From the NCBI RefSeq assembly GCF_013368755.1, contig NC_049564.1, positions 4,658,001-4,722,000 of the forward strand: 64,000 nt of DNA. Direction: 5' to 3'. Shown here one piece after another: positions 1-11,988 of the stretch (the first letter of the stretch is position 1; each line of letters starts with the position of its first letter). A model generated the notes under the pieces. That model saw nothing but the letters and a program-made list of their open reading frames with translations. It was not told where the DNA came from and made no database searches. Source of the stretch: Talaromyces rugulosus (lineage: Eukaryota > Ascomycota > Eurotiomycetes > Eurotiales > Trichocomaceae). The translations under genes were made by a program, and so were the position numbers.

Positions 1-412
1 ATATGAGTTGATGTCTAGTGATGCTGTCAAACGAGCACAATAATTTTTACGATAATGTATCCAAGGTCTGTAAGGTTTTACTGTCTATGAAGTATATATT
101 ACAGCATATACATAGTATTACATACATATGTATACATTTGTAGTACACCTGACGTCGGGTGGGCGGCAGCTTTGACCCCGAAAATTGAGGCTCTTACATG
201 TATTGATATACCTTCCGTATTAGGGCTGGAATAGATTACATAGTGCTTTGTATTACGACATCAAATCGTCTCTGAACCTAATCTTGTTTTTTATTTCTGC
301 CCAATGAAAGCGCACTCGGTGAGTATGTTATTTCCATTGTTTCCTATTTGTCGGAAGTATTTTTCAAGTCGAGACGGATTGTTTTGTGCAAACTTTTGAA
401 GCTACTAGATTA
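1..412. other. AT-rich intergenic stretch, left edge
   Basis: No coding sequence with a start codon, fungal splice signals or recognisable protein similarity is visible here. The sequence is AT-rich and holds the presumed 3' region of the short-chain dehydrogenase that ends at 413 on the minus strand. Confidence 0.6.
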
Positions 413-1433
413 TTACAGGAAAGGTGCTACTTGCTGTTCAGTCCAGTCATAGAACTCTTCTGCAATTCCATTACCCCCTTCAGACTTTTTTTTCCGTGAT
501 GTTTCAATATCAGAACGGGTGTAACCGATATGTCCAAACGGCTGAACTGGTTTTGTGTTAGTGATTGCTGAGATGGAGAGAAAGGGAAAAAAGGAGACAA
601 GACGTACTGAACCGACCACCGTGTTTCATCTGCACTTCGGGGGAAAACCCAGCATATAACTCTGTATACGCTCCATTTATAGGATCCTTTAAAACGAGAT
701 TGATAAAGGGCATTTGCCACTTCGGCGTAGTGTTGTAAAGCGGAGTTCTCAGGTTCCCCGGATCCAGCGACACGCTAAGTATATTTTCGTTCTCGAAGCG
801 CCGGGTGTATTCTGCTGCTTGAAAAATGTTTCCAGACTTGCTAACACCGTATTTGTGCCATGCGCTTTGGTCCTTGTTGTAGTCCAAGTTGTCCATCACG
901 ATTCCACCGCGCGGCGCGAAATTCCTGGCTGCGGATGAGGCTACCCAGACAACTCGGACGCTGCCGATTGGTTCGACTTTGGCGGTTTTCGAGAGAACAG
1001 GCGTGAGTAGTTTTGTAAAGAGGAAAGGTGCGAGGTTATTGGTTCCGAGCTGTAACTCGTAGCCCTGTTTGGACTTGCTGCCCTGCGGAGGAACCATGAC
1101 TCCGGCATTGTTCCAGAGCACATTCAGTTTATTTTCCTTTTTGAGAAACTCTTCAGCGGAATTCTTTATGGTCGAGAGATCTTCGAGATCGAGATGAAGA
1201 AATATAAGTTCTCCTTGAGAAGACGGGTGTTTTGTCTGCAAGTTTTGAATAGTCTTGTCGGCTTTATCTGCGGATCGCGCAGCAATATAGACTTTGGCAT
1301 TTTTCGAGTATAGAATGTCCACCAAAAGTTCACCAATACCGCTCGTGGCACCAGTCACAATAAATACTTTTCCGCGTTGGTCGGAAAGCTCCTTGTCCGT
1401 AAAGGACGGTTTTGTATAAGAAAATATTCCCAT
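413..1433 (-). CDS. Short-chain dehydrogenase/reductase (retinol dehydrogenase/WWOX-like)
   Basis: This is an NAD(P)-dependent oxidoreductase of the classical SDR family, about 320 residues long; its substrate cannot be told from the sequence. Translation starts with MGIFSYTKPSF at 1433. The Rossmann dinucleotide motif TGATSGIG lies near residues 28-35, NNAGV near 110, and the catalytic YGVSK (Tyr-x3-Lys) near 200. One intron (547-607, minus-strand donor GTACGT, acceptor CCAG) joins GGRF to IQPFGHIG. It restores the usual C-terminus ending in a GIAEEFYDWTEQQ-type helix, which is typical of fungal SDRs of this branch. Without splicing, the exon would read into an unrelated tail. Downstream neighbours on the same strand are a Zn2Cys6 regulator and a medium-chain reductase, which suggests a small co-regulated metabolic group. 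The family call is firm; the substrate is unknown. Confidence 0.9.
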
Positions 1434-1817
1434 GGTAGAATAACTTAGAAGTCTTGATCAAGCTGGAGATGGTGTTTGTCGAGACAATGATATTCTAGAT
1501 CTGCTTCAAGGATACTTTCTATTTATATGATCTACTAGTATTAATGTTAAAAAAAGGTTGATGAACGTCATCGCCGCTTCGGTCGAGGTGGCGATGGTAA
1601 ATAACTTCAATTGGCAAGTGATCACCGTCACGGGTTATTAATTCAACCGCACTCGCCACATGTATACAAACAGAGCTAGCAATTCTACCAGTATTGGAAA
1701 ATTAACTTCAATTATATAGACAGCAAAATGTTACTGTTTTGTCATATAATATATTTGGAATTAACAACTTTGGTAGATTACATGATCCAATCAATTCTAA
1801 CCACTATATTTGCATCT
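1434..1817. promoter_or_regulatory. SDR promoter / downstream region of the Zn2Cys6 gene
   Basis: This non-coding stretch lies between two tandem minus-strand genes. It contains an everted CGG pair, CCG-CTT-CGG, at 1574-1582. Zn2Cys6 regulators bind CGG triplets, so this could be a site for the adjacent regulator. The motif is short and may be chance. Confidence 0.3.
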
Positions 1818-3677
1818 TTATTTAGAAACACCCCCAGTCAGTACCAGACACACGGATGAGTCTGCGTTGTACTTTGGAGCCGGGAGATATCTCCCCGCAA
1901 GTTGACTATCAGCTTGCCCTTCCAATTGTAGAACCCTAGCATTCAGAAAAAATCCAGCTAGAACGTTGTTCTGCTTGGTAGCACAGGATCCCAGGACATT
2001 CATCAGGAACTGGCAAGTCTGTTTGGATTCCGGTCCAGGTTGAGTCATTAGATACCTCAATGCTACAAAGATGGAGAATGGCGTGACAACGTGTATCTTA
2101 AGGTAGTTAGAAAAAGGAGCTCATTAATATGAGAAAAATAACCTACTACTGCCAAATTGACCTCCGTCACTTGTTTCACGATATTCGCAATTTCCAAAGC
2201 CGAAGTCAAACATCTCATGTTGCTTTCCCATGCCAAATGCCTTTTAAGAGGATCATTAGTAGCCTTGACAGCAGCATCCTGGTGTAAAGACACTGTTAAT
2301 GCATGCAACAACATATTCGTCAAGACGGCATTGGGCTGATGGATTCCAATGGGTAATTTCAGGTGGCCTGGCAGACATAAACTAATCTGCAGCAACTGTG
2401 TATCAATCAGGTGATAGGTTTCCCAGTATTTCCGGTCGTCTTGGGTGCGTAGATGGTCGGCCGTCCGCGCAGCGAGCCACGAGAGAACCACTACGCTTCC
2501 AAAAGGCGATAGAGTTTGACAATTTTCTAATTGAAGAGCATTTGCAAGCGTATGCGAGGAATTTTGGGGAACCGTGTCCTTTTCGAATGCCTCGTCTTCG
2601 GATGGTAAGTATGTCGAGATCTATCCCAGTCAGTATGAGAAGAGATGCACAGAGGAATTTTCATACATCACTCTCGTCAGTCATTGATAAAAATCCACCA
2701 CCAAAGCCAGCGTAACTATCCAGACAGAATGCCGACCAGAACGCTCGACGCCGTTCTTCCATCTCAATCCACTCACTTGAATCGCCGAGAGTGGAATTGC
2801 AGTGTACCCGGGAGTCCATACGGTGCAGATTCAGAACATGCGCAAGCCTCATAGCTTTTCCTGCGGTTAACCATGCCCGAGGGAAAATGGCGTGTTTGTA
2901 TTCGTAATAGCTGATTAAGGCCAGAACCTGGCACTGTAAAAGAGAAATTCCCACTGTGTCGTTCATTTCATTCGCGCATGCATAGCGTCTCGCCTGCTCG
3001 TAGAATTTATCTCGCATGTGTGAGAAACTTTCACTAAAACTAGCTGCATGGCTCCATATGATGTATTGCAGACATTGGATACCATCGTCGACTTTTTGTA
3101 GATGTAGCCTGTGGAAGTACCTTGGAGCATGAAGGATTGGGAAAGTGGGATGAATGTCTCTGAAAAAAATGCGGTACCTGATATATGCTTAGTCCTGATC
3201 AATGCATGTACAATTCACAGGAAAGAAGTCACTTACAATTCACTCAAAGATTTTTGCGGCAATTCTGTTTCTACTACAGGGAAAAGTCTCATCCACCCAA
3301 GCTCAAAGTCTAGAGAGTCGGTAATTTGCAGACTACTTTGGCCCTGGAGACTCATTGTTTCTCCAGAACTAGCAATCGATCCATCGTCCTGCTCCACTGA
3401 GCTTGAAGGACGATGTGTAGAACCTGTATTCATTGTTTCTTCGATTTCGGCTACATGAAAAAGGCACTCAGTGTATGTCATTTACAGTAAGAAAGGGCAG
3501 CATACTCATTTTGGTGAACAAGGGCCCTAGATGCGCCCTTTTTGGCCCTGTTTTCTTCCTCGATTTAGGATAGTGACAGTCGAGCGAGAGATGCCGGCAA
3601 CGGTCACATACCGGAGCTCGCCCGTCGCATCGGCGTTTTTTTGCGTGGCATGGAACGCAGGCACTTTTTTGCGCCAT
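1818..3677 (-). CDS. Zn2Cys6 transcription factor with fungal_trans domain
   Basis: This is a fungal binuclear zinc-cluster transcription factor. The N-terminus starts MAQKSACVPCHAKKRR and carries the six-cysteine cluster CxxC-x6-C ... CxxC-x6-C within the first 35 residues, followed by a basic linker (KSRKKTGPKR). After a short intron (about 3450-3511) and a second one with donor GTAAGT near 3240, the reading frame continues as YRIFFRDIHPTFPILHAPRY, the standard opening of the fungal-specific transcription factor domain. The conserved EERRRAFWSAFCLD segment lies near 2740. Further introns follow near 2640 and 2060-2130, and the last exon ends at 1818. The gene sits between two oxidoreductase genes on the same strand, so it is a plausible local regulator. 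Exact exon borders in the middle are approximate. Confidence 0.88.
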
Positions 3678-4059
3678 TGTATTATTGTTAGTTGAGGATG
3701 ATAAGAGTCCTTGAAGGGAAAGGGAAGGAAGGACCTATATGCATTATTGTGGCCGCAGTCAGCTCTATTTTTACTCGAAAGCCGAGGCCCGAAGTACGGA
3801 GTGGCGACCACACGGCCATTATACTAATAGATATATGAAATTAAAATAATATCCATTTAGGACAGATCTTCTTTTTACTTTTATTTTCTTTATTTTCTTC
3901 TGTTTTTCATTCTTTTTTTTTCATTAAACATTGAAAGTCAAACTCCATCTTTTGAGAGAGGAATAAAGTGCCAGTTCTGCATATAAGCAACCGAAACTTA
4001 ATGAACCAAATATATTAACTTTTTTACAAATTTGCTAAAATTATACAAAGCTTTTGATC
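3678..4059. promoter_or_regulatory. Upstream region of the Zn2Cys6 gene
   Basis: No coding sequence is visible. On the plus strand the stretch is T/C-rich around 3865-3935, so it is A/G-rich in the direction of the flanking minus-strand genes. It contains the promoter of the regulator starting at 3677 and the 3' end of the reductase ending at 4060. Confidence 0.4.
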
Positions 4060-5362
4060 TCAAGTATCAGCTACCTTGATCACCAATTTACCAAGGCCAC
4101 CCTTGCCATCGTACACGACCTGACAAGCATTGCGAACCGCCTCGATGTCTCGCAGGTCAACACTCGTCCCCACAACGGTTTTCAGTTTACCCTCTTCAAC
4201 ATATTTCCGCAATTCATCGAGATCATCAACAGAAGACTCTAGGAAAAAGTAAGAATAATGTGTCCCATATCGCCACGCACGCAGCTGGCGAACGTAATCA
4301 AGGCCATTTAAGACCAGCCGGAAAGGCAGTGGCACAGTGGGCTTGTGAGGGAGCTCCATCATTGAAGAATTCTGGAGCTGGTCCCCCGATGGCATTGTAG
4401 ACACAGACACAATGCGACTGGTATTCGGTCGCATCAGGACGAGGAAGTCCATGGCTTGACCAACGGTGTCGAATAAAAAGTCGACGGAGCCAGATTCAAT
4501 GGCCGATCTTGGATCGGTCTTGGTGTAGTCAATAACTGCGATAGAATTATTATTAGCGGTCAATCCAGTATCACCATTGATATAATTGTCCCTACTCTCA
4601 TCGACCGTTCCCTCACCCAGAAGCTCCGGTACTTTGGGTATTTTTGATGTTGATACAGTCGTTATCACCTTGCCGGCTCGAAATACATGCTTCGCTAGCT
4701 GGCATGCGAATAACCCTGTTCCGCTCACTATCGTGCGTCGTTAATTAAGAGCATGATACTCAGAAAGCAGGGTTGACTCACGGCCAGCTGGTATAAAGAC
4801 AGTCTTCCCTGCAAGATCACCGTCGTATTTCTTCAGTGCCTGCAGGGCTGTCATAGCAGCCAAGGGAATAGAAGCAGCTTGCTCCCAGGATAATGAGGGC
4901 GGCTTGAGACCAACAGAATGTTCTGGGCAGCGCACAAATTCAGCACAAGACCCTAATTTTGTCAGTTGTTAGCGACGATCAATAATTATTAGGTTTATTA
5001 ATTTTTTTTTCTAACCTCGACAGTACTCCGGCAACCTTGTATATACTTCATCTCCGACTTTAAGTCGACTCGCGCCGACACCGGTCTTAGTCACTACGCC
5101 CGCGCAATCGTAACCGATTTTATACGGAAATCTATAAGGCCCGATGTTAGGTTTGTCTTTTGGTGACGAAATGACAGATTCCTTACGAGTCTTTCGTGGC
5201 AAGTTTGAGCATGCCAGAAGCCTTTTTCACGTCGATGGGATTAATGCTAGCAGCGTGAACTTTGATAATCACATCGTCCGCATTCTCGAGCTCTGGTTTG
5301 GGGAGCTCGGAAATCTGATAGCCAGACGGCGGCCCGTATGAAGGAGTGTTGAGAGCCTGCAT
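4060..5362 (-). CDS. Medium-chain reductase (zinc-independent quinone oxidoreductase type)
   Basis: This is a medium-chain dehydrogenase/reductase of the NADPH quinone-oxidoreductase or enoyl-reductase type, about 340 residues. Four exons can be built: 5362-5187, 5131-5016, 4952-4782 and 4727-4060. Joins are in phase, for example KDS+FPYKIGYDCAG, YCRG+SCAEFVRC and FIPAG+LSGTGLFACQLAKH. The GroES-like N-terminal domain includes INPIDVKKASG and IGYDCAGVV. The nucleotide-binding domain follows, with the glycine motif AGLSGTGLFACQLAK and KVITTVSTSK. Catalytic-zinc cysteines are absent, as expected for this branch. It ends LGKLVIKVADT, the usual C-terminus of the family. It lies in tandem with the zinc-cluster regulator and the SDR. 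The in vivo substrate cannot be inferred. Confidence 0.9.
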
Positions 5363-6701
5363 TTTTTCTGCTTCTTTTTTGAATTGAAGGAGTAGATAAT
5401 ATTACGCATGGAGTGAAATTCAATGTTGAGGTAAGATAATTTTGAATTTGAAAACTACTCGACTATGACGTATGTATATTAGCTGGTGCGGCTAGCGGGA
5501 GAATCTGTCTACCGATACATGTACACTCCACAGAAACTTTTATGTTCTAATTTTGTGCGCATGTCGAATTAATAATAGAGTCTGACATAGTTTGGTAAGT
5601 GGCAACAGAAATCATCAAGCTGTTCATAAAGTATGCGGAGATGGCCGGGGCTCGGGTGATTAATTTGACCGCTAATACTATTGACGTTGTAGATTTCAGT
5701 CTCAGGACTATTAATAAAACGTTATATTTTGAGAGCTTTGAATACGAGCTGGTCCGCCCCAGCATATTCAAATTTTTCTCTGTTGTTTCATTTAGAACTA
5801 CAACCGAGAAAGCTGCGGCGTAATTTCACAAAAGTATACTTTTGAGCTATAAATGGACCAGTATGTAAAGAAATGCTTCAAATTATGGACAAATACCTTT
5901 AGTGGAACATCGTTTTCTAAAGACAGGGAAACAAACTTTCATATTTCCATATTTCGGTGATTCAACTATAACAAACAGTTTATCCATGTAACAATAAATA
6001 ATATCAAGTACAATCACTTGCGAAGCTCCAAAGTGCGTCATACTTTCCGGGGTCGCGGCGCCAAAGATTCCTAAGCTTTTTATTATGTAATTTCTTAGTA
6101 TTGAAGCTTTCTTCTATTTAAACCTAATTACTAAATCTATCTAAACGTTTTGCCATATAACTTGTTAGTATTTGAGCTAATTTTCATATGTACCCGCCGC
6201 GGTTGACACTCTCTTGTCAATACAGGACATCGCTTTCGCTATAGTGTGAGATCTTACTTGAGATTAGCTTTGGCCAATTAAGTTGCCTATGAATATAAAT
6301 AGGAATTTCGCAAGTGATACTAGATTACAGACAAGAAATATCATCGCACCTCCCGAAGTAATTTAGGGTTGCATCCCATTTTCCTTTCCTACGAGATCTG
6401 TCTGATACTCTTCAAGGAAGCTTCTCGCGGCATCCAGGCTTCATATTATTTGTTACAAAACGTTTTCATAACATTTCCATGCGAAGCTTGGATCGCAACG
6501 AAGCGGACCAATTGTCTGCCCGTTCTCACCATGGGCGGGGGGACCTCGTATATGCCGAGGTTCAAATGTTAAAAGTCCGGCCAAGCATATTTTGAGACTG
6601 AATTGGGCCAGGTTATTTGGCTCTGTCACTATTTATTTAATTTACACCCTCTGAACTTTCGATATTAACCAAAATCGCGTGTCGTTCAACATAAAAAAAA
6701 A
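5363..6701. other. AT-rich intergenic region with a possible core promoter
   Basis: No convincing gene is visible. Open frames here lack splice partners or recognisable similarity. A direct CGG repeat with 4-nt spacing (5489-5498) lies upstream of the medium-chain reductase, and CGG/CCG pairs occur at 6057-6068 and 6197-6202. A CCAAT box near 6274 is followed by a TATAAATA near 6293, pointing to the right. This could drive the small membrane-protein gene at 6702 with a long leader, or a non-coding transcript. Confidence 0.35.
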
Positions 6702-7201
6702 ATGCCAAACCCTACTCTACTCACGGCCGCAGGGTACGGCTCCCTTGTCGTTGCCATAATGCATGCGGTTCGTGCTGTTCAAATGCCAGATTCTATGAGT
6801 AAAAGCTTAATCTGATATCTTCTTTTCTTCAGATCTCTGGGAGAGAATTTCAGCGAATCCGCCAGTTTCAGGAACTACCAAATATCGCATACGTTCGCAG
6901 CACTGTTGGATGGTATCAAGGAAGTGGCTATCTGATTCTCAATGGTATTCTCTCTACCTTTCTCTTTCGCGAAGCAACATTTCTCTTTTTTCTAACAAAC
7001 TTACACCATCTAGCTTTACTAAATCTCAATTGGGCAAAGAATCCCCAATCTTTGGATGATCCTCTGAACCGTGCTATGGCTGCTATTATGGTCGTTATTG
7101 CCTGGGCTAGCTCTGCTTGGTATCTTCGCGGAGGAGTGAAAGCAAGCGGGTTGCTGACGGCTGTTGCTGGTATATTCCAGGCATGGGCAGCTCTTTGCTG
7201 A
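6702..7201 (+). CDS. Small four-helix membrane protein of a conserved fungal family
   Basis: A small gene of three exons (6702-6767, 6833-6944, 7014-7201) encodes about 121 residues. Splices are phase-consistent: IMHA joins ISGREFQRIRQF, and YLILN joins ALLNLNWAKNP. The protein has hydrophobic segments at the N-terminus (LLTAAGYGSLVVAIMHA), in the centre (GWYQGSGYLILNALLNL) and two near the C-terminus (AMAAIMVVIAWASSAWYL and LLTAVAGIFQAWAAL), so four membrane helices are likely. The pattern GREF...W-Y-Q-G-S...DP-N-A...WASSAWY resembles a widespread family of small fungal membrane proteins of unknown function, often seen near secondary-metabolite genes. It is convergent with the saccharopine-dehydrogenase-like gene at 7452. 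No enzymatic motif is visible. Confidence 0.82.
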
Positions 7202-7451
7202 TTCTTGTCAAGTTCGGGGTATATCTCAGCCTGCAAAGTCTCGGATGATCTATTTTCTCCAATAGACTTGTCAAGACTCTGAAAATGTCTATATTTTTAA
7301 TTATCCATTGTGAAGTAACACGCAATATATTATTCGTTTAAAATGTATCAAGTTTTGATATCAATAAAACTATACAAATATAATGATATACAGCCAGATA
7401 GCAGTTCACATCAATACGCGCTATTCGAGAACCCTTTCTAAACCAACCAAC

Positions 7452-8924
7452 TCACTTGCTTCCAAAAGGGTCTACACCCTTACCTGCCGGCTCCTCTCGA
7501 GCATCTATGGCCACACCAGAAGCTCGTAGCTGAGATACATAGTTGTCACCCAAGGTAGCAGGCGTCAACACTCCACCACCAAATTTGTGCGCCCAGGTAT
7601 CTTGCTGCCAAAGGAGAATGCGAGCTGCCTCTGCCAGAGCAATTGCTGTAAATACATAAGCATCCCCCTCATAACGCATACGAACCAACACCTTGGGCCT
7701 CGGCTGCGTTTTCGAGGTATCTGCCTCTGCAACACCTCGATACTCGAACCAGTTCTTCTCGATTTTGCTCTGGCCTGCGCCCTCCCCGGGCTGATACCAA
7801 AGTTTTGGAAGAAGCTTTCGGACAGGAGGTAGTAAGATCAGCGGTGCTAACAGTAGTCCTCCAAAGTGCCACAAAACTGCAGCCACAGGCCCCCAGATCT
7901 TCAGCCAAGCATGAAAATCGAAATTATGCCCGTATGAAGCGGCCGTTGGTTCTAGCAAACCCCAGGATCGATGGACAATCGATCGGTCAACTGGCCCCTG
8001 TGGCTGGTACGCCATCCACCCTAGTTGTTTGATCCAGAGCAACCCAAGAATCTTGGTCCATAAACTGGTTCGTTTTGGTGGCACTGTAGGGGTGGGTCGT
8101 TTCGGGGATAGAGAGTAAGGAGCGTAGGTCTCATACAGATGGCGAAGACTGTGTGTCTCAAACGTTTGCAAAGCCGAGGCTAATGTCCCACCACTTATTC
8201 CGCCCTGGACACTGTGTATACAAACATCTACACGCCTAGTCTGCGTGCCGAAAAGGCGGTGGACTTCCTGGGTGGCAACCCAAGTCGAAAGGTCGGAAGG
8301 TACACAATCAAAGCCACAGCATGGAATCATCTATTTTCAGTCAGCTAATTATTCGTCTCTCTTTGTCAAACACATAGGATCTTTACAATGCTGCCGTTTT
8401 CCTTTGCCACTTTATCGTGCTGGTGAATCATGTCTTTCAGCCAGGGAGCTTCGCCGTTGCTGTATAGATCATCAGATTGTATTTCATTCAAAGTATTTCT
8501 CACTTCTGGGTTTTTACCAGTCTAGGTAATGAGTACCATTTCTGGCACAGGCAGCAAATGTATCAGATCCATAAAGCTGAAATGGGCCCACAGTCGATAT
8601 CACCAATCGTGTCCTCTTTGACATGGAATCAAGATCATTCTCATTCAGGTTCACGACCATAGTATCTAAACAAGACAATCATTAGCTATTGCAAAAGACC
8701 GAATAGAAAGATTATCTGGTGGGTGTTCACAAACCAGGTGGTTGTCTAGATGTGCTTTTTGGTTCCAAGGACTGGACAAGCTGTTGCAGCTTTTGCTCGT
8801 TTCTCCCAGCAATTGCCCATTTCAAGTCAACCGGTAGCGATTTGAAGATGTACTGTGCAGTGAGTTTACCCGTGTAGCCAGTAGCGCCTAGCAAAACCAA
8901 GTCGTATTCTCGTTGAGTGGACAT
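7452..8924 (-). CDS. Saccharopine dehydrogenase-like oxidoreductase
   Basis: This is a Rossmann-fold reductase of the saccharopine dehydrogenase-like family (SCCPDH or trans-acting enoyl reductase type), not true lysine-pathway saccharopine dehydrogenase. Four exons join in phase: 8924-8735, 8665-8518, 8459-8387 and 8330-7452. Translation starts MSTQREYDLVLLGATGYTGK, with the GATGYTG dinucleotide motif at residues 13-19 and AGRNEQKL following. Family-typical blocks continue as STVGPFQLYG, HYLDCNGEAPW, then MIPCCGFDCVPSDL at the start of exon 4. A hydrophobic segment (VAAVLWHFGGLLLAPLILLPP) suggests membrane association, as in lipid-droplet or mitochondrial relatives. It ends KGVDPFGSK. It is convergent with the small membrane protein at 6702-7201. 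The substrate is unknown. Confidence 0.9.
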
Positions 8925-9450
8925 TTTCTTTTAGAATAAACTGAAACGGACTGGCTAATTTTCACACCGCATGCTAGGAAAGAAAAGAAAGTCTTAAATC
9001 GACATCTGGACGTCCCTTGATCCACCAAAAAAATGGCTTTGAGCACACAACTTTGGGTTTTATCGGTGGGAGCACATGTGATTAAGCCGCCGGAGGGAGG
9101 GTTCTCCATAGTATAAGGATACTGCGGCCTATTGATTCGCCCGACTCCGGTCCTCCGCACGAAAAGATCAATTATTTGTGCGGACTTGGCTTTGTATATC
9201 TATATCCAATACAAGTAGTGCAATATTAGGTTCCACACTAAAATCGTGCATGTGGTCTAAGAAAGTATACAATGTACAATTTGACTGACCGCTATAAACA
9301 CCTATGTTGAAGCGGTGTACATACGCATTGTAATCAACATAGAGAAAGAAAAAAAACAGACCTCTGGACTCTATTGAATTGCTAATTTGTAGAGTGAAAT
9401 GAAAACACATCATGACATTACTACCTCCCCCCCATGACGGTAAATAGAAA
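8925..9450. other. Promoter of the saccharopine-DH-like gene and 3' region of apm1
   Basis: Non-coding sequence between two tandem minus-strand genes. No RNA gene or repeat is recognisable. Confidence 0.5.
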
Positions 9451-11182
9451 TTATTGAACATCCGGTAACCTAACTGCAATGTCGCCTGATTGTGTTATGT
9501 ATCGGACCCAAGGGAGAGATGGGTATTGTAGCTGGAGACTCGAGTTAGTTTTTTCTTCTCTTCTCTTTTACGAAAGTAAAGCAACAAGTATGAATGAGAC
9601 GTACCTTGGGCTCAATGATCTTCAGATATCGCACTTGGATTCCACTGGTTGTGAAATACGGAATCTCGAACTTGACGTTGATCGGACGCTTCCCCTGGCC
9701 AGTCTGGGCACCTCCCATGCTCCCTCCAAACCCACCAGTCATACCTCCTCCGCGTTCGTCATCGCCCTTGACCGACGGCAAGCCAAGCTCGGCGCGCATC
9801 AAAAACTCCTTGCCGCCGCCAAACTGCTTGATTTTCCAGATAATAGCCGACTTCTCTGGCGCGTAGTGCACCGATCCAATGTTTGTTCGGAAACGGGGAG
9901 AATCCGCGTCTTCTGGCACTGGCACCAAAATCTCTACGTTGTTGGCTGTGCTTCGGCGCTTAAACTGGGCTCTTGCCTAGACGGTCAAATACCATTAATA
10001 AAGGCTATCCCAATACTATGAGGACAGTGGACCATACCTTGAGCATATACTCCATTCGCGATCCGGAATGCGACTCGACGACACATTCAACCCAGATCAA
10101 AGGCTTCACTTGCGTATTGAGACGATAGCTCATCAGCTCAAACTCTCCGTCCGGCGGGATGAAGCTGATGGTCCGATCGTTTTCGAATCGCGACAGACGG
10201 ACACACTGGTGGAACTTGACGTCTTCCATTTCGACGGCCTTGCCTCGGGTTGCCCGTCCGGTCGTTTCAAACATGGCTTTATCGTTCAAGCCCAAGCGAA
10301 GCTCGGGCATACCGCTGAGATAACACTTCATCTTGATAGCGCCCAGAATCTCAGAGCGTAGCACGTTGCCGTTGGCAGAGACCAGCAGATTGAGGGACTC
10401 GACAACATCCAAGAACACTTCGTTCTTTCGGTAGCGAATACCTTCACTTCTCCACGACACCGCGTTTGTGACTGCAATAGGGGGGCGTGCCTGGACTTCC
10501 AGCTTGTGTGACTCTTGCGTAATGTACCTATGATATCGTGTCAGCCCATATGAACATTTATCAGGAGTCCTATTTCCACTGACTCTTGTAGAATCTTGCT
10601 CTCAGTTGTCTGCGGGTATCCAAAGTCCATCATCTCATCCAACAACTCGTAAATGACGACAAAGTTGTCCCGAATACTTTCCTCTTCCAGCTCCTTGAAA
10701 TATTCGGTAAACACTTCCACGATCTTGTGGAGGAAAAGTAGGATCTCGGTGGCATTGGTGTTTCTTTTCGTTAAAGCGAGGACGTATAGATTGCTGTGAC
10801 GGATATAGAGGTACTGCCAAAAAAGAACACCGTCGTCAGCTGCAACATTCATAGAAATAGTAGTCGCCATGGTGCGGGGAAGGCAAGCACAACGTACATT
10901 GATGCCTTCGTGGGAGAAGCAAGGAGGCACCGCCGAGCTTTCTTCCTCTGCTTCATTGAGTAGGACAGGGAATTTTTCCACGGCGGACATGGGGATGTCA
11001 CCACGGTAGTTGCGGGCAAGAAGGGTCTGTCAGGCGAGCACACAGATTATTAGCACCTCACGAGTCTTCTCAGCATCGGCGGTGACGCTTGGGCAATTGC
11101 AACAAGGCCACACGTCTGATCATATTCATTCAAGAAACCATACCTTGCCCTTCAGGTCGAGGAAAAACAGAGCCGATGCCAT
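9451..11182 (-). CDS. apm1: AP-1 clathrin adaptor complex, mu subunit
   Basis: This is the medium (mu) chain of the AP-1 clathrin adaptor, which binds tyrosine-based sorting signals at the trans-Golgi network and endosomes. The first exon encodes MASALFFLDLKGK, and the next begins TLLARNYRGDIPMSAVEKF, matching the longin-type N-terminus. YLYIRHSNLYVLALTKRNTN and the segment with EESIRDNFVVIYELLDEMMD follow. The mu homology domain starts near VSWRSEGIRYRKNEVFLDV, with VLRSEILGAIKMKCYLSG and later FIPPDGEFELMSYRL. The last intron, after LKIIEPK, leads to the exon LQYPSLPWVRYITQSGD with the stop at 9451. There are six or more exons. The family call is secure because the WxRYITQSGD ending is diagnostic. 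The insert of Gly/Met residues in GGGMTGGFGGSMGGAQTGQ is typical of filamentous fungi. Confidence 0.95.
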
Positions 11183-11988
11183 GGCTGCGAAAGGCTGCGA
11201 GCGAGCTGTTCGAACTCCTTATCGGCACAGGAAAGTCGGTGCGGGAGGTTTTTGCTGGACGAACAAGGGCCGGAAATCAGAAGCGCATAGCGAGGAGGGT
11301 TGGGCGACTCCTGAATAGATAACTCTGGTGGGCTGCTTCGACGCCAAAACAGAGATGATCACAGGGAGACTTGATATATTCTGTTCTGTCTTGTCTTCCA
11401 GATGTCGAGACAGCGCACTGCGGGCAGGCACAGTGTCCCGTTCGGGCTCGGCCAATAGCTGGCTGATCCACATATATCTTCCCAATAGGGTCTAGCGCGT
11501 CAGTCCTGCCGCTCTACAAAATTTCGGCTGTTTTTTTTTTCCCTCTCTTGCTTTTTCTCTTCTTCTTGTACCAACGCCCTCTATTAGACAGTGCAAGACA
11601 ACAACATCTACTTTACGATTGGCATTCTGTCAGTCGTATCTTACAGGTTTTCCTCCATTGATGACCCTTGCGATCATGAGGCGCGGAGACGGATTTTCGA
11701 CGATTCCATAAGAGCTGGCTGTGTACTTGACCGTTACACAGGCGGCGTCAGAGGAATCATACATTACTTTTAGAATTGAATAAAAGATCATTTTTGTCTA
11801 TTTTGTTATTGGAGATCGATTGGTCCCGCTATATATAGTACAGGGTTCCCCTATCCAGTGACCACATGTAAACCCAAGTAGAATACAAAGAAAAGTATCA
11901 AGAGAAAAAGAAAAAAAAATTAGATGGCAAAGAAAAGAACGCCCTCAAAAATGCTCCTTGCGCCATTTCGCTTGAGAAATATGTCTTT
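11183..11988. other. Intergenic region: apm1 promoter and mL57 downstream region
   Basis: No protein gene is supported. A pyrimidine-rich tract lies on the plus strand at about 11527-11568, followed by an A/C-rich leader-like stretch. No ATG-initiated frame of useful length follows it, so no transcript is claimed. Confidence 0.4.

Noticed and set aside
11591..11773. A 60-codon frame after a CT-rich tract upstream of apm1
   Set aside because: It begins with GTG, not ATG, and shows no similarity or splice partner.
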